Shown here: positions 25,916 through 34,568 of the stretch, in pieces | Position numbering within the stretch: position 1 is the stretch's first letter | Layout of the letters: each line of letters begins with the position of its first letter | Origin: JBCFAY01 sp038562375 | Lineage (GTDB): Bacteria > Bacillota > Clostridia > Christensenellales > CAG-138 | DNA length: 64,000 nucleotides | Reading direction: 5' to 3' | Assembly (NCBI GenBank): GCA_038562375.1 | Contig: JBCFAY010000006.1 | Location: forward strand, 95,877 to 159,876 | Notes under the pieces: model-generated | Told to the model about the DNA's origin: nothing | Database searches by the model: none | What the model saw: the letters and a program-made list of their open reading frames with translations, nothing else | Translations under genes and position numbers: made by a program

Positions 25916-27238
25916 CTATGCTTTGGGAAACGCCTGCCTTAAATGCTTTTCCCCGATCTCGACGGCGTTTTTAAGCACGGAAGGCTCGTCGACCGTGACG
26001 ATGCGCCCATCCAGCATGACGATCCTGCCGTTGACGACGACGTCCGTCACGTCCTTGTCCTTGGCGCAGTATACGACCTGCTGCACCGGATCGTTTAGCG
26101 GCGCAAAATGCGCGCCGCGCGCGTCGATCGAGATGATATCCGCAAGCTTGCCGGGCTTTAATACGCCCGCGTCAAGCCCCAATGCCCTTGCCCCGCTCTC
26201 TGTGGCCATGCGGAAAACGTCCTTTGCGCACAGGATGCCCGGGTCGAGGTATTTGACCTTTTGAAGCATCGCGCCGACGCGCATCTCCTCGAACAGATCG
26301 AGCAAATCGTTCGAGGCCGCGCCGTCCGTCGCGAGCACGACCTTGATGCCCATGCCGAGGTATTCCGCGATGGGGGCGATGCCGCTGCCGAGCTTCATGT
26401 TGCTCTTGGGGTTGTAGCAGACCGTTACGCCGCGCTCGAGCGCGATTTGCTTCTCGCTTTCGGTCAGGTGCACGCAGTGCACCGCGCAGACCGAATCGCT
26501 GAGAAAACCGAGGCTCTCGAGATAGTCAAGCGGCGTTCTGCCGTAGTCCCTTAAAGCCTCCTCCACCTCCCATTGGGTTTCGGATACGTGGATGTATATC
26601 TTTTGGTCCCGTTCCCGGGCAAGTTTGCCCAAGAGGGAAAGGTATTCCGGCGTGCAGCAAAACGCCGTCGACGGCGCGATCGCCGTTTGCAGGATGCCGT
26701 TGTTGTGCCATTTATCGATCAGCCGGCCGATCTTTTTTACCTGCACCTCGTCCGAGGTCATCAGATGCTCGGGAATCCAGCGGTTTGCGCACTGCACCGC
26801 GGCGACGCCGCGGACGCCCACCTCCCGCCAGGCACTAAGCAGCGGATCATAGATCATGTCCATGTCCACAAAGGCTGTGACGCCGCATCGAAGCTGCTCG
26901 ATCGCGCCCAGGACGCCGTAGTGGTAGGGCAGCGAATGATCCTCCTCCGGCCGGTTCTGCATCACGACTCCCACCAGCGGGAACGTGACCTCGTTGCACC
27001 ACTCGACCAGCCTTAGATCATCCCGAACGCCCTTGAGCATGTTCTGGTACATGTGCGTATGCATGTTGACCATGCCGGGAGCGAGTATTTTGCCCGATGC
27101 GTCGACGACCTTAGCATCGGGCGCGTACAGCCCCCTGCCGACGGCGGCGATGCGCTCCCCGTCGATGAGAAGATCGGCGTACTCGATCACGGTATCGGCG
27201 TCTTCTATGACGCAGCGCGCGTTTTGAAACAATATCAT
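25916..27238 (-). CDS. Amidohydrolase, MTA/SAH-deaminase/TrzN-like (paralogue)
   Basis: The 440-residue protein is a clear paralogue of the amidohydrolase at 15.1 kb. It has HTHMYQNMLKGVRDDLRLVEW, HVSETQWEVEEALR, CVHLTESEK, NPKSNMKLGSGIAPI and ATDGAASNDLLDLFEEMR, with all metal and catalytic residues in place. The two flank the E1/E2-Mch-BMP-transporter genes. Two related deaminases in one regulon suggest successive or alternative heterocyclic amines, for example an adenine-type and a guanine- or pterin-type substrate. Exact chemistry is unknown. Confidence 0.9.
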   Translation of the reverse strand: MILFQNARCVIEDADTVIEYADLLIDGERIAAVGRGLYAPDAKVVDASGKILAPGMVNMHTHMYQNMLKGVRDDLRLVEWCNEVTFPLVGVVMQNRPEEDHSLPYHYGVLGAIEQLRCGVTAFVDMDMIYDPLLSAWREVGVRGVAAVQCANRWIPEHLMTSDEVQVKKIGRLIDKWHNNGILQTAIAPSTAFCCTPEYLSLLGKLARERDQKIYIHVSETQWEVEEALRDYGRTPLDYLESLGFLSDSVCAVHCVHLTESEKQIALERGVTVCYNPKSNMKLGSGIAPIAEYLGMGIKVVLATDGAASNDLLDLFEEMRVGAMLQKVKYLDPGILCAKDVFRMATESGARALGLDAGVLKPGKLADIISIDARGAHFAPLNDPVQQVVYCAKDKDVTDVVVNGRIVMLDGRIVTVDEPSVLKNAVEIGEKHLRQAFPKA

Positions 27239-27278
27239 AGGTGCGTCCCCGAAGCAATCGTTGTCCGCTTGAGAAAAT

Positions 27279-27310
27279 TCGGCTGACGCGCGGCACGCAC
27301 ATCAGCCGAA
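27279..27310 (-). terminator. Terminator after the ECF S component
   Basis: Nine-base arms TTCGGCTGA (27279-27287) and TCAGCCGAA (27302-27310) are followed on the minus strand by TTTTCTC, 26 bases past the S-component stop. Part of the transcript would end here, before the second amidohydrolase. Confidence 0.6.
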
Positions 27311-27335
27311 GCCGTTACGGGTATTTGCGCTTTGC

Positions 27336-28064
27336 TTAGTCTTCGGCCTCCACTTCCTCATCGAGCGCCGGCCCGATGAAGATGCCGATCTTGGGAAGGC
27401 CGATGAGCAGCGGCACGCCGACGATCACGGAGCCGATCGAGAAGCTCGCCCTCTCCATAGGAGCCATGAACGCGAGCAGGGTCCAGGTTTCGGCCGGGAT
27501 CTGGAACACGATCAGCGCCGTGAAGTTCGCAAGCGAAGCCGAGGCGACCATCGCGATATACGCGGCGAGGAACACGGCAACCGACTTTTTGAATACGTTG
27601 TTGCTCTTAAGCCAGCTGTAGCCTACAAAAGCCGCGAGCACGCCGGCCACGGCGCCCGAGCCGTAGAACACCGCGGGGAAAATGGGGGCCTGCTGCCCGA
27701 TCGGGTGGAAGAACCAGAGAACCGTTCCAAGAAGAATAAGTCCCAGTGAAACATACCATTTCTTTGTTGCGACAAGGCCCGCCGCAAGCGCGGCCACCAC
27801 GCCGATGAGGAATGTCGCGATGCCCAGCCACGCGGTGTTGGGCGCGATGAGCTGCCCGACAAAGCCGCCGATCGCGGCGCACAGAGCTCCGGCGACGGGT
27901 CCGAAGAATACGCCTGCAAGGGGTACCAGGGCCGTCGCGATCGAGAACGTTCCGCCCGTGCCCAACAGAGGGATCGAAGGCAGCAGCGCGGAGGCAGCGA
28001 TGACTGCGGCATATACGGAAATTACCGCCGGGTGAAATCTGCTGAAGAGCTTACCCTTTTTCAT
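27336..28064 (-). CDS. ECF transporter substrate-binding S component
   Basis: The ATG at 28064 (MKKGKLF) follows AAAGGTGGGG; the longer upstream frame has no ribosome site. The 242-residue protein has about six hydrophobic helices and the S-component hallmark FSIATALVPLAGVFFGPVAG leading into GFVGQLIAP. It ends in an acidic cytoplasmic tail. S components capture a vitamin or metal-type ligand and dock on EcfT-EcfA-EcfA', which is encoded divergently at 29.3-31.9 kb. The ligand is unknown; proximity to methanofuran/H4MPT and deaminase genes makes a pterin, purine or furan-type cofactor precursor worth testing. Confidence 0.85.
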   Translation of the reverse strand: MKKGKLFSRFHPAVISVYAAVIAASALLPSIPLLGTGGTFSIATALVPLAGVFFGPVAGALCAAIGGFVGQLIAPNTAWLGIATFLIGVVAALAAGLVATKKWYVSLGLILLGTVLWFFHPIGQQAPIFPAVFYGSGAVAGVLAAFVGYSWLKSNNVFKKSVAVFLAAYIAMVASASLANFTALIVFQIPAETWTLLAFMAPMERASFSIGSVIVGVPLLIGLPKIGIFIGPALDEEVEAED

Positions 28065-28315
28065 GTGAATCCCCACCTTTACGACATATTTTTTTATCCC
28101 AAATAAGGCCTTACCCTTAATTAAGATCAGCAGGAACGCCTGAATCATCAGCCGCGCTAAGAATCCGTCCGGGATTCACGGATGTTCTGTTTTAAAGGAA
28201 GTTAACGCAAAAGATGCACGGTTGTTGTTTTTCAGCGGTTGGAGGGTTGTTCAATCGCGATTTGTCGGCTCGGGAAGCGGCGCGTTGGGCGCAACGGAAT
28301 TTTCTTTCTGCTGTG

Positions 28316-28344
28316 ATTATACATTCGCGCCGATACCCTGTCAA
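28316..28344 (-). promoter_or_regulatory. Consensus promoter for the ECF S component
   Basis: On the minus strand a perfect TTGACA (28339-28344) and perfect TATAAT (28316-28321) are 17 bases apart. Transcription would begin near 28309 and leave a 5' leader of about 245 bases. The leader contains a small stem (ATCCGT pairing ACGGAT at about 28168-28187), but no riboswitch class was recognised. Confidence 0.85.
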
Positions 28345-28815
28345 TTTGACGCCCCTTTTCTCGAGCAAAATGCACAAATTCCCATGTTTTTTGCACCGTT
28401 TGCGCTTTGGATACCCGCCGATGCCCCCGGAAGCGGGCTTTTGCGCTCGCCGGGCGTTTAAGCCCATGCGAATCTTCCTAATACCTATGCGCATGGCTCC
28501 CCTCTTTTACCGAACGCCCGCCGTTTTCGATCGATCTCCCCGGCGTCCCATAAAAATGCATGGTTTCATTTCGGGCAACGGCGCGCCGTTTTCGCCGTCT
28601 TGCACCGGGGCGCGCCGCCCGGCAAATACGCACATTTTCCCAAGAATTCTTTTCCTGAATTTTTTTCGATGCAGAACTTCATTTTAAACGGATAAAAAGG
28701 GGTTTTCGGAGCTATTCTCAGGTTGAAACGACGGATTTTCGATCGACCCGTCATTTAAATCCAACGGACGGACCTTGCGGCGTTTGCAGAATCGCCCTTC
28801 CCGCGACAAAAACTA
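28345..28815. other. Gap between divergent ECF promoters
   Basis: No open frame here has a credible start and ribosome site. The stretch has lower GC than its surroundings and homopolymer runs. Nothing else was identified. Confidence 0.5.
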
Positions 28816-28844
28816 TTTACAACTTATGCGGGAATGACTATAGT
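28816..28844 (+). promoter_or_regulatory. Promoter for the EcfT-EcfA-EcfA operon
   Basis: TTTACA (28816-28821) and TATAGT (28839-28844) are separated by 17 bases. The start near 28851 would give an unusually long leader of about 490 bases before EcfT, with a pyrimidine-rich CCGTTTTC-type repeat near 28918-28960 and GC-rich hairpins near 29150-29280. Confidence 0.7.
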
Positions 28845-29342
28845 GATCGTAGCCGGACGGACGCGATGATCCGGCAATTTGGCAGTCATTTTTGACCATT
28901 CGGCAGCAGATGATGAACCGTTTTCCGTTTCCGTTTCCGTTTTCTTCTCCCGTTTTCTTCACAAGCCCCAAAGCACCGCCGCCAACCGTCCTCAGCGAAC
29001 GAAGCGGCTCCGTTCCCCGGTATTGCGCCGCGCGGCTCCCATGAGCAAAAGGGTCCTGCCGCGCTGAATCCGAAGGGTTCTCTCCGCCGCCTTTAACGGC
29101 AGCGCCTATATCCAATCGTACGATGCACACGCGCCCGACCCGGGCAAATCCCGGGCCGGGAGGAATCTTTCCCCTGCTGCTGCATAGAGGTAAACCGGCG
29201 TTCAGGCGGGGCTGCAGCGCGGGGGCGTCGGGACGCGCCGGGAGACGGCGCTCCCCACAACGGCTTTTCTGCCGGAGGGTTGCGGCAGCGATCTTCTTTC
29301 CAGTAAAACAGAATAGAACGTTAAGGAAGGGGTTCTGCACTC

Positions 29343-30179
29343 ATGGGCATCATCGACTACCAGAGGGGGGATTCGTATCTCCACAGGCTGGATCCGCGCA
29401 TCAAGCTCGTTGCGCTGGTATTGCTCTCCGTCGTCGTGTTCATATTGAGCAACATCATCGTCGTCGCCGCGCTGACCGTTATTCTCATCATCCTGTGGAA
29501 TTCCGCCCATCTCTCCTGGACCGCTCTTCTAAAATTCGGGAAGGTCGTCATGAGCATCATGGCGTTTATCGTGGTGCTCCAGATGCTCTTTTACGGCGCT
29601 CCCGCAACCAGCCATTATATGTTCGGCCTGAGGGTTCCCCCGAACAGCGGGTTCTTCAGCAACTTCGGCCCGAAATGGGAGGGCTTCGAGTTCGGTATCC
29701 TTTTGACCGTCCGCTTCATGTGCCTGATGATCCTGATGCCGATGGTCATCAAGACCACGCCGGTGCACATCTTCGCCCTCGGCATGGTGAAGCTCGGCCT
29801 TCCGTACCGCGTCGCGTACATGACGACGACCGCTCTGAACATGATCCCGACCTTCCAGGAGGAAACCGGCGTCATCATCGACGCCCAGAAGATGCGCGGC
29901 ATGACCGTGTTCGAAGAGGGCAAGACCATGGAGAAGATGAAGGCGTACCCCGCCCTTGTCGTGCCGCTGATCATCGGCGCGATGCGCAGGGCGCAGCAGA
30001 TGGCCGTCGCGATGGACACCCGCGCGTTCGGCTTCAAAAAGGCCCGCACCTATATCGATAATATCTCGATGAAGCGCTCGGACTGGGCGTCTTTGGTCGG
30101 CATCTTCCTGATGGGCGGGGTGCTGATCGCATGCAATTATCTGCTGCCGCGCACGATCCTCCAGTTCTTCGTTTCATAA
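29343..30179 (+). CDS. ecfT: ECF transporter transmembrane protein EcfT
   Basis: The 278-residue protein has five or six hydrophobic helices and the two coupling-helix motifs of EcfT, seen as DAQKMRGM (about 181-188) and AMDTRAFGF (about 223-231). EcfT is the membrane scaffold that joins the two ATPases to exchangeable S components. Its opening DYQRGDSYLHRLDPRIKL is typical of the family. GGAAGGGG precedes the ATG. It leads an operon with two EcfA genes. Confidence 0.94.
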   Translation: MGIIDYQRGDSYLHRLDPRIKLVALVLLSVVVFILSNIIVVAALTVILIILWNSAHLSWTALLKFGKVVMSIMAFIVVLQMLFYGAPATSHYMFGLRVPPNSGFFSNFGPKWEGFEFGILLTVRFMCLMILMPMVIKTTPVHIFALGMVKLGLPYRVAYMTTTALNMIPTFQEETGVIIDAQKMRGMTVFEEGKTMEKMKAYPALVVPLIIGAMRRAQQMAVAMDTRAFGFKKARTYIDNISMKRSDWASLVGIFLMGGVLIACNYLLPRTILQFFVS

Positions 30180-30195
30180 GGTGAGGTGAAAAAGC

Positions 30196-31059
30196 ATGTC
30201 GGAAACCGTCATTAAGCTGGAAAACGTATCCTACCGCTACCCCCGCACAAAAAAGTGGGTGCTCAAGGACATCAATATCGAGATCAAGAAAGGCGAGTTT
30301 ATCGCCGTCATGGGCCAGAACGGCGCGGGGAAGACCACCCTGTGCCAGTGCTTCAACGGCACGGTTCCCAACTTCCACGAGGGCAAGCTCAAGGGCAGGG
30401 TCGAGGTGCTCGGCCATTGCACGACCGACTGCGCGGTATCGGACCTCGCGGACAAGATCGGCATGGTGCTCGAGGACCCGGAGGCCCAGCTCTTTACCAC
30501 CACCGTGCGCAACGAGGTCGCCTTCGGCGCGGAGAACCTGCAGGTCGATCCCGACGAGATTATCCGCCGCATGAACTGGGCGCTCGATATCGTGGGGCTT
30601 TCCGAATACATCGACCGCGAGCCCACCGCGCTTTCCGGCGGGCAGAAGCAGCGCCTCGCCATCGCGACGAACCTCGTGATGCTCCCCTCGATACTGGTGC
30701 TCGACGAGCCGACCTCCCAGCTCGACCCCGTCGGGACGCGCGACGTTTTCAACGTCATCCGCGAGCTGAGGGAAAAAGAGGATATGACCATCATCATCGC
30801 GACCCACAAGAGCGAGGAGATCGCGGAGTTTGCGACCAAGGTGCTGGTGTTGAAGGAAGGGAGCGTCGTCGCGTTCGACGAGCCGAAAGCGGTCTTTTGC
30901 GACAGCGAGCTCATGCGCTCGTGCAACATCCGGCCCCCGCAGGTCGCGGAGCTTGCGACCTATATGAAACAGAACGGACACGACGTCCGCTGCCATCCGA
31001 TTTTGATGAAGCAGGCGTACGAGGGCATCGACCGGTGGTACAAGGGGGTTCGCGTATGA
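30196..31059 (+). CDS. ecfA: ECF transporter ATPase EcfA1
   Basis: The 287-residue ABC ATPase has Walker A GQNGAGKTT (about 40-48), signature LSGGQKQRLAIA and Walker B ILVLDEPTSQLDP, plus the ECF-type C-terminal extension. GTGAGGTG lies before the ATG, 16 bases after EcfT. It forms a heterodimer with the following ATPase to power vitamin-type import. Confidence 0.94.
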   Translation: MSETVIKLENVSYRYPRTKKWVLKDINIEIKKGEFIAVMGQNGAGKTTLCQCFNGTVPNFHEGKLKGRVEVLGHCTTDCAVSDLADKIGMVLEDPEAQLFTTTVRNEVAFGAENLQVDPDEIIRRMNWALDIVGLSEYIDREPTALSGGQKQRLAIATNLVMLPSILVLDEPTSQLDPVGTRDVFNVIRELREKEDMTIIIATHKSEEIAEFATKVLVLKEGSVVAFDEPKAVFCDSELMRSCNIRPPQVAELATYMKQNGHDVRCHPILMKQAYEGIDRWYKGVRV

Positions 31060-31895
31060 AGGACAACGTCGTATTGAAGATCGAAAACCTCAGCTACACC
31101 TATCCGGGCGGCTCCCAGGCGCTCGAGGACATCAACATCGAGATCCGGGAGAACGAGTTCGTCGCCATCATCGGCCAGAACGGCGCGGGCAAATCGACGC
31201 TCCTAAAGAACATCACGGGGCTTTTAAAGCCCACCGTGGGCGACATCTACATCAAGGGCAAAAACACCAAGGAGCTGACGGTCGCCTCCATCTCGCGCGA
31301 GATCGGCTTCGTCCTGCAAAACCCCGACCGGCAGCTGTTCGCGGACACGGTGTTCGACGAGGTCGCCTTCGGCCTGCGCAACGCGAAGATGCCTGAGGAC
31401 CGGATCAAAGAGCGCGTGACGGAGACGCTCGAATCCGTCGGCCTCGCGGACCGGGTCTCGGACTATCCGCCCGCCCTGAGCAAGGGCGACCGCGCGAAGG
31501 TCATCATCTCCTCGGTCATCGCCATGAAGACCGATATCATCATCCTCGACGAGCCGACCAGCGGGCAGGATTATATCGGCTGCTACCAGATCATGAACAT
31601 CGCCAAAAACCTGCACGCCCAAGGGCATACCGTGATATTCGTCACGCACCATATGCCGCTTGTGACCGAGTTTTCCGAAAGAACCATCGTCATGACGCGC
31701 AAGCGGGTGATGATGGACGGCCCGTCCAAAGAGGTGTTCAGCCACGCGGAGCAGCTCGAGACCACGAACATCCGCCCGCCGCAGATCACGCAGTTCGGCA
31801 AAATGCTCCGGCAGATCGTCCCGCTGCCCGGGACCGTGCTCAGCGTCCAGGCCCTCGGAGACGAGCTCATGCGGCTGCAGGAAAACAACGCCTGA
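31056..31895 (+). CDS. ecfA: ECF transporter ATPase EcfA2 with variant signature
   Basis: The 279-residue ATPase starts at an ATG overlapping the previous stop (ATGA). Walker A GQNGAGKST and Walker B IIILDEPTSGQD are intact, but the ABC signature reads ALSKGDRAKV instead of LSGGQ. Variants of this kind occur in some clostridial ECF ATPases. In a heterodimer it would weaken one of the two ATP sites. It belongs to the same operon and complex as EcfT and EcfA1. Confidence 0.93.
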   Translation: MKDNVVLKIENLSYTYPGGSQALEDINIEIRENEFVAIIGQNGAGKSTLLKNITGLLKPTVGDIYIKGKNTKELTVASISREIGFVLQNPDRQLFADTVFDEVAFGLRNAKMPEDRIKERVTETLESVGLADRVSDYPPALSKGDRAKVIISSVIAMKTDIIILDEPTSGQDYIGCYQIMNIAKNLHAQGHTVIFVTHHMPLVTEFSERTIVMTRKRVMMDGPSKEVFSHAEQLETTNIRPPQITQFGKMLRQIVPLPGTVLSVQALGDELMRLQENNA

Positions 31896-31977
31896 CGGGC
31901 TTATCGTCAAAGCCCCGGCGACGGGCCCCGGCGGCCGGCGCACCCGAACCCTTAAAATAAATTTGCAGGCGACGATC

Positions 31978-32277
31978 ATGATGCAAAGAGTTACGCAGCA
32001 CCCCATACTGGACATCGAAGAGGCCGAAGAATTCGTCATTATTGTGGACGGACGGGAGCTTCTCGCCCGCAGGGGCGATTCGATCGCCGCCGCGCTTTTG
32101 GCGCACGGCGTCAGGGTCTTCCGGCACACGCAGAAATTCCACGAGCCTCGGGGCGTCTTCTGCGGCATCGGCCAGTGCACGGACTGCATCATGGAGGTGG
32201 ACGGCCGCCCGAACGTGCGGACCTGCGTGACGACGGCCGAGCCCGGCATGGTGGTCAAAACGCAGGAAGGGATTTAG
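31978..32277 (+). CDS. 2Fe-2S subunit of amine/amino-acid dehydrogenase (HcnA / SoxA N-terminal-like)
   Basis: The protein of about 99 residues is a small plant-type ferredoxin domain of the kind found at the N-terminus of heterotetrameric sarcosine oxidase alpha and in HcnA. The cluster ligands are in GVFCGIGQCTDCIMEVDG and a final Cys in NVRTCVT. Two adjacent ATG codons (31978 and 31981) are possible; AGGCGA is the only, weak, ribosome site. It begins a four-gene electron-transfer set and probably passes electrons from a DadA-like catalytic subunit. Confidence 0.88.
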   Translation: MMQRVTQHPILDIEEAEEFVIIVDGRELLARRGDSIAAALLAHGVRVFRHTQKFHEPRGVFCGIGQCTDCIMEVDGRPNVRTCVTTAEPGMVVKTQEGI

Positions 32278-32294
32278 GGGAGCGAGGTGCAAGC

Positions 32295-33377
32295 GTGAAG
32301 GAATACGATGTGATCGTCGTCGGCGCGGGCCCAGCGGGACTCGGCGCCGCGATCGAAGCCGCGAAAGCGGGCGCGAGGTGCCTGCTCCTGGACGAGAACA
32401 GCAGCCCCGGCGGCCAGCTCTTCAAGCAGATCCATAAGTTCTTCGGCTCCAAGGAGCACTACGCGGGTACGCGCGGCTACGCCATCGGGCGGGATTTGTT
32501 GAATGCGGCGCGCGCCGCCGGAGTCGACTTCCGGCTCGACACCAAGGTGTGGGGCATCTATCCCGACGGCAGCGTCTCCGCCACCGACGGCAAGACGAGC
32601 GTGCGCTATCGCGGCAAGGCCATCGTGCTCGCGACCGGAGCAAGCGAAAACGCGCTGAGCTTCCCCGGCTGCACGCTCCCCGGCGTGATCACCGCGGGCG
32701 CGGCGCAGACCTTCGTCAACATCTACAACGTTTTGCCCGGCAGGCGTTTTGTGGTGGTCGGCTCGGGGAACGTGGGGCTTATCGTCTCCTACCAGCTCAT
32801 GCAGGCAGGGGCGGACGTTTTGGCGATACTCGAGGCTCTCCCGCAGGTATCCGGCTACGGCGTGCACGCGGCAAAGATCAAGCGCGCGGGCGTGCCGATC
32901 CTTGTCTGCCACACGATCGTCCGCGCGAGCGGAACCGATACGCTCGAATCCGTAGAGATCGCCCAGGTGGACGATCGCCTCTGCCCCATCCCCGGCACCG
33001 AAAAAACGATCCCCTGCGATACCGTATGCCTCGCGGTCGGGCTTTCGCCCCGCATCGAGCTCGCGGGCGTCTCAGGGTGTAAAATGGCGTATTCGCCCGC
33101 GCTCGGCGGCGTTGTCCCGGCGCACGATGAAAACATGGAAGCGACGGTGGAAAACCTGTTCGTCGCGGGCGACCTCGCGGGCATCGAGGAGGCGAGCACA
33201 GCCCTGGACGAAGGGCGCATGGCGGGCATACGCGCCGCCTATAAGCTGGGATTTTTGGGCAGATCGGCGTACGAACAAAAGAGGCAAGAGCTCGTCGGAC
33301 GGCTGGATATCCTGCGCAGCGGCCCCCTCGGGGAAAAGCGCCGCGAGGCCAAGGAGGAAATATGGCGGGCAATGTGA
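32295..33377 (+). CDS. FAD/NAD(P) oxidoreductase subunit (HcnB-like)
   Basis: The GTG at 32295, six bases after GAGGTG, gives 360 residues. An N-terminal FAD motif VIVVGAGPAGLGAAIEA (about 6-22) is followed by a second nucleotide-binding site VVVGSGNVGLIVSYQLMQ (about 154-171) and a C-terminal LFVAGDLAGIEEASTALDEG. This is the pyridine-nucleotide-disulfide-like half of sarcosine oxidase alpha, HcnB or hydroxyproline dehydrogenase. It would link FAD of the catalytic subunit to NAD(P) or ferredoxin. It overlaps the next gene by 16 bases. Confidence 0.9.
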   Translation: MKEYDVIVVGAGPAGLGAAIEAAKAGARCLLLDENSSPGGQLFKQIHKFFGSKEHYAGTRGYAIGRDLLNAARAAGVDFRLDTKVWGIYPDGSVSATDGKTSVRYRGKAIVLATGASENALSFPGCTLPGVITAGAAQTFVNIYNVLPGRRFVVVGSGNVGLIVSYQLMQAGADVLAILEALPQVSGYGVHAAKIKRAGVPILVCHTIVRASGTDTLESVEIAQVDDRLCPIPGTEKTIPCDTVCLAVGLSPRIELAGVSGCKMAYSPALGGVVPAHDENMEATVENLFVAGDLAGIEEASTALDEGRMAGIRAAYKLGFLGRSAYEQKRQELVGRLDILRSGPLGEKRREAKEEIWRAM

Positions 33378-33652
33378 ACGGGCGCGAAATCATCTGCCGC
33401 TGCGAGGAAGTGACCCGCGAACAGATCCTAGAGGCGATCCGCCTCGGCGACGATTCGCTGGACGCGATCAAAAAACGCACCCGCGCGGGCATGGGCTTCT
33501 GCCAGGGCCGCACCTGCAAACGCCTGATCGCGCGCATGCTCGCGGCCTATTATGAAGAGCCGGTGAGCAGCTATCTGCCCGGCAGCATCCGCATCCCCGT
33601 CGGCCCGATCCCGCTCAAACTGATCGCGGAGGGGATTGACGCGGACGGCTGA
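33362..33652 (+). CDS. BFD-like [2Fe-2S] subunit
   Basis: The 96-residue protein holds a BFD-type cluster site: two cysteines in IICRCEEVT and two in GMGFCQGRTCKRLI. It resembles the C-terminal segment of HcnB/sarcosine oxidase alpha, encoded separately here. It overlaps the upstream oxidoreductase, so the two are translated together. Its C-terminal tail contains Pro-rich segments (GSIRIPVGPIPLKLIA) common in these subunits. Confidence 0.87.
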   Translation: MAGNVNGREIICRCEEVTREQILEAIRLGDDSLDAIKKRTRAGMGFCQGRTCKRLIARMLAAYYEEPVSSYLPGSIRIPVGPIPLKLIAEGIDADG

Positions 33653-33818
33653 CACGCCCTATAATGCTCTGAGCGGCATTCTTACAACAGAACCGATCCC
33701 CAGGCGCGGGCGGGAAGCGTCGCTTTGCCCCATACGCCGCGCCGGCGTCCGGATTTTGCGCGATATCCTTAAGGTTAAGCGGGCCGGAACCCTTATCCTT
33801 ATCATCGGAGGCGTTTTC

Positions 33819-34235
33819 ATGAGAAAGATACTGATCGACTGCACCGAGAACATCCCCTGCGACCCCTGCCAGCACGCGTGCGCGTTCGGCGCGATCCATA
33901 TCGGGGAGAACATCACGAACCTGCCCGTGACCGATGTCGAAAAATGCACGGGCTGCGGCGTATGCGTCGCCGCCTGCCCGGGGCAGGCCTGCTTCCTCGT
34001 GGACGACGAGTTTGCGCCCGGCCGGGCGACGCTCGATTTCCCGTACGAATATCTTCCGTACCCGGCCGAGGGCATGGAGGTGGAAGCGCGCGACAACGAG
34101 GGCGTCACGCTGTGCAAGGGCATCGTGGAAAAGGTGATCGTAAACAAGCGCAACAACAAAACGGCCATCGTGCGCATGAGCGTGCCGCTTGAATACGCCT
34201 ATAAAGTACGGGGCATGAAGCCGATCAAAGAATGA
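33819..34235 (+). CDS. 4Fe-4S ferredoxin subunit
   Basis: The ATG at 33819 follows CGGAGG; the frame is open upstream but lacks another ribosome site. The 138-residue protein has one set of cysteines in CTENIPCDPCQHACAFGAI and a full 4Fe-4S motif in CTGCGVCVAACPGQAC, then a beta-rich C-terminal domain (residues about 70-138). It likely accepts electrons from the flavoprotein subunits and delivers them to ferredoxin- or quinone-type carriers. It lies 166 bases after the BFD-like gene. Confidence 0.9.
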   Translation: MRKILIDCTENIPCDPCQHACAFGAIHIGENITNLPVTDVEKCTGCGVCVAACPGQACFLVDDEFAPGRATLDFPYEYLPYPAEGMEVEARDNEGVTLCKGIVEKVIVNKRNNKTAIVRMSVPLEYAYKVRGMKPIKE

Positions 34236-34568
34236 GCTTTCGGTCCCGGGCGGCAGGACGCGTTCGGGGCCTTGATATTTCCTCCTGCCTCGGACGCCGG
34301 AGCTGGCATTCGTTCTCGGATGCCCGCCTCGGCGTCCCTTCCTTTTGCGCCGATACGCCCATCCGCCCAAGGGTGTTTCACTGCCGCAATGCCCGATCCT
34401 TACGGTCGGCCGGACGGCCGATCGATCCGGCCGATCGGCCGAGAGCGTCGGCCGCGGCGCATTCAAATCGAAGCGTCCGCCCGCCCCGCCGTATGCGCGG
34501 ATCCCGGGCATCCAAGAGAGGTTCTCCACCGGCGCGCGAAGGGCGCTGTTTCGCCGCCAAAAGCGCGC
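34236..34568. other. GC-palindrome-rich gap between convergent genes
   Basis: No credible gene is present. From about 34400 to 34455 the sequence is dense in CGGCCG/GGCCGATC palindromes that can fold into several alternative hairpins, so it may act as a bidirectional terminator zone. Confidence 0.4.

Noticed and set aside
28851..29342. Riboswitch in the EcfT leader (considered ZTP/pfl, THF, TPP, cobalamin)
   Set aside because: Stems are present, but the conserved cores of these classes were not found by eye. A covariance search would be needed.
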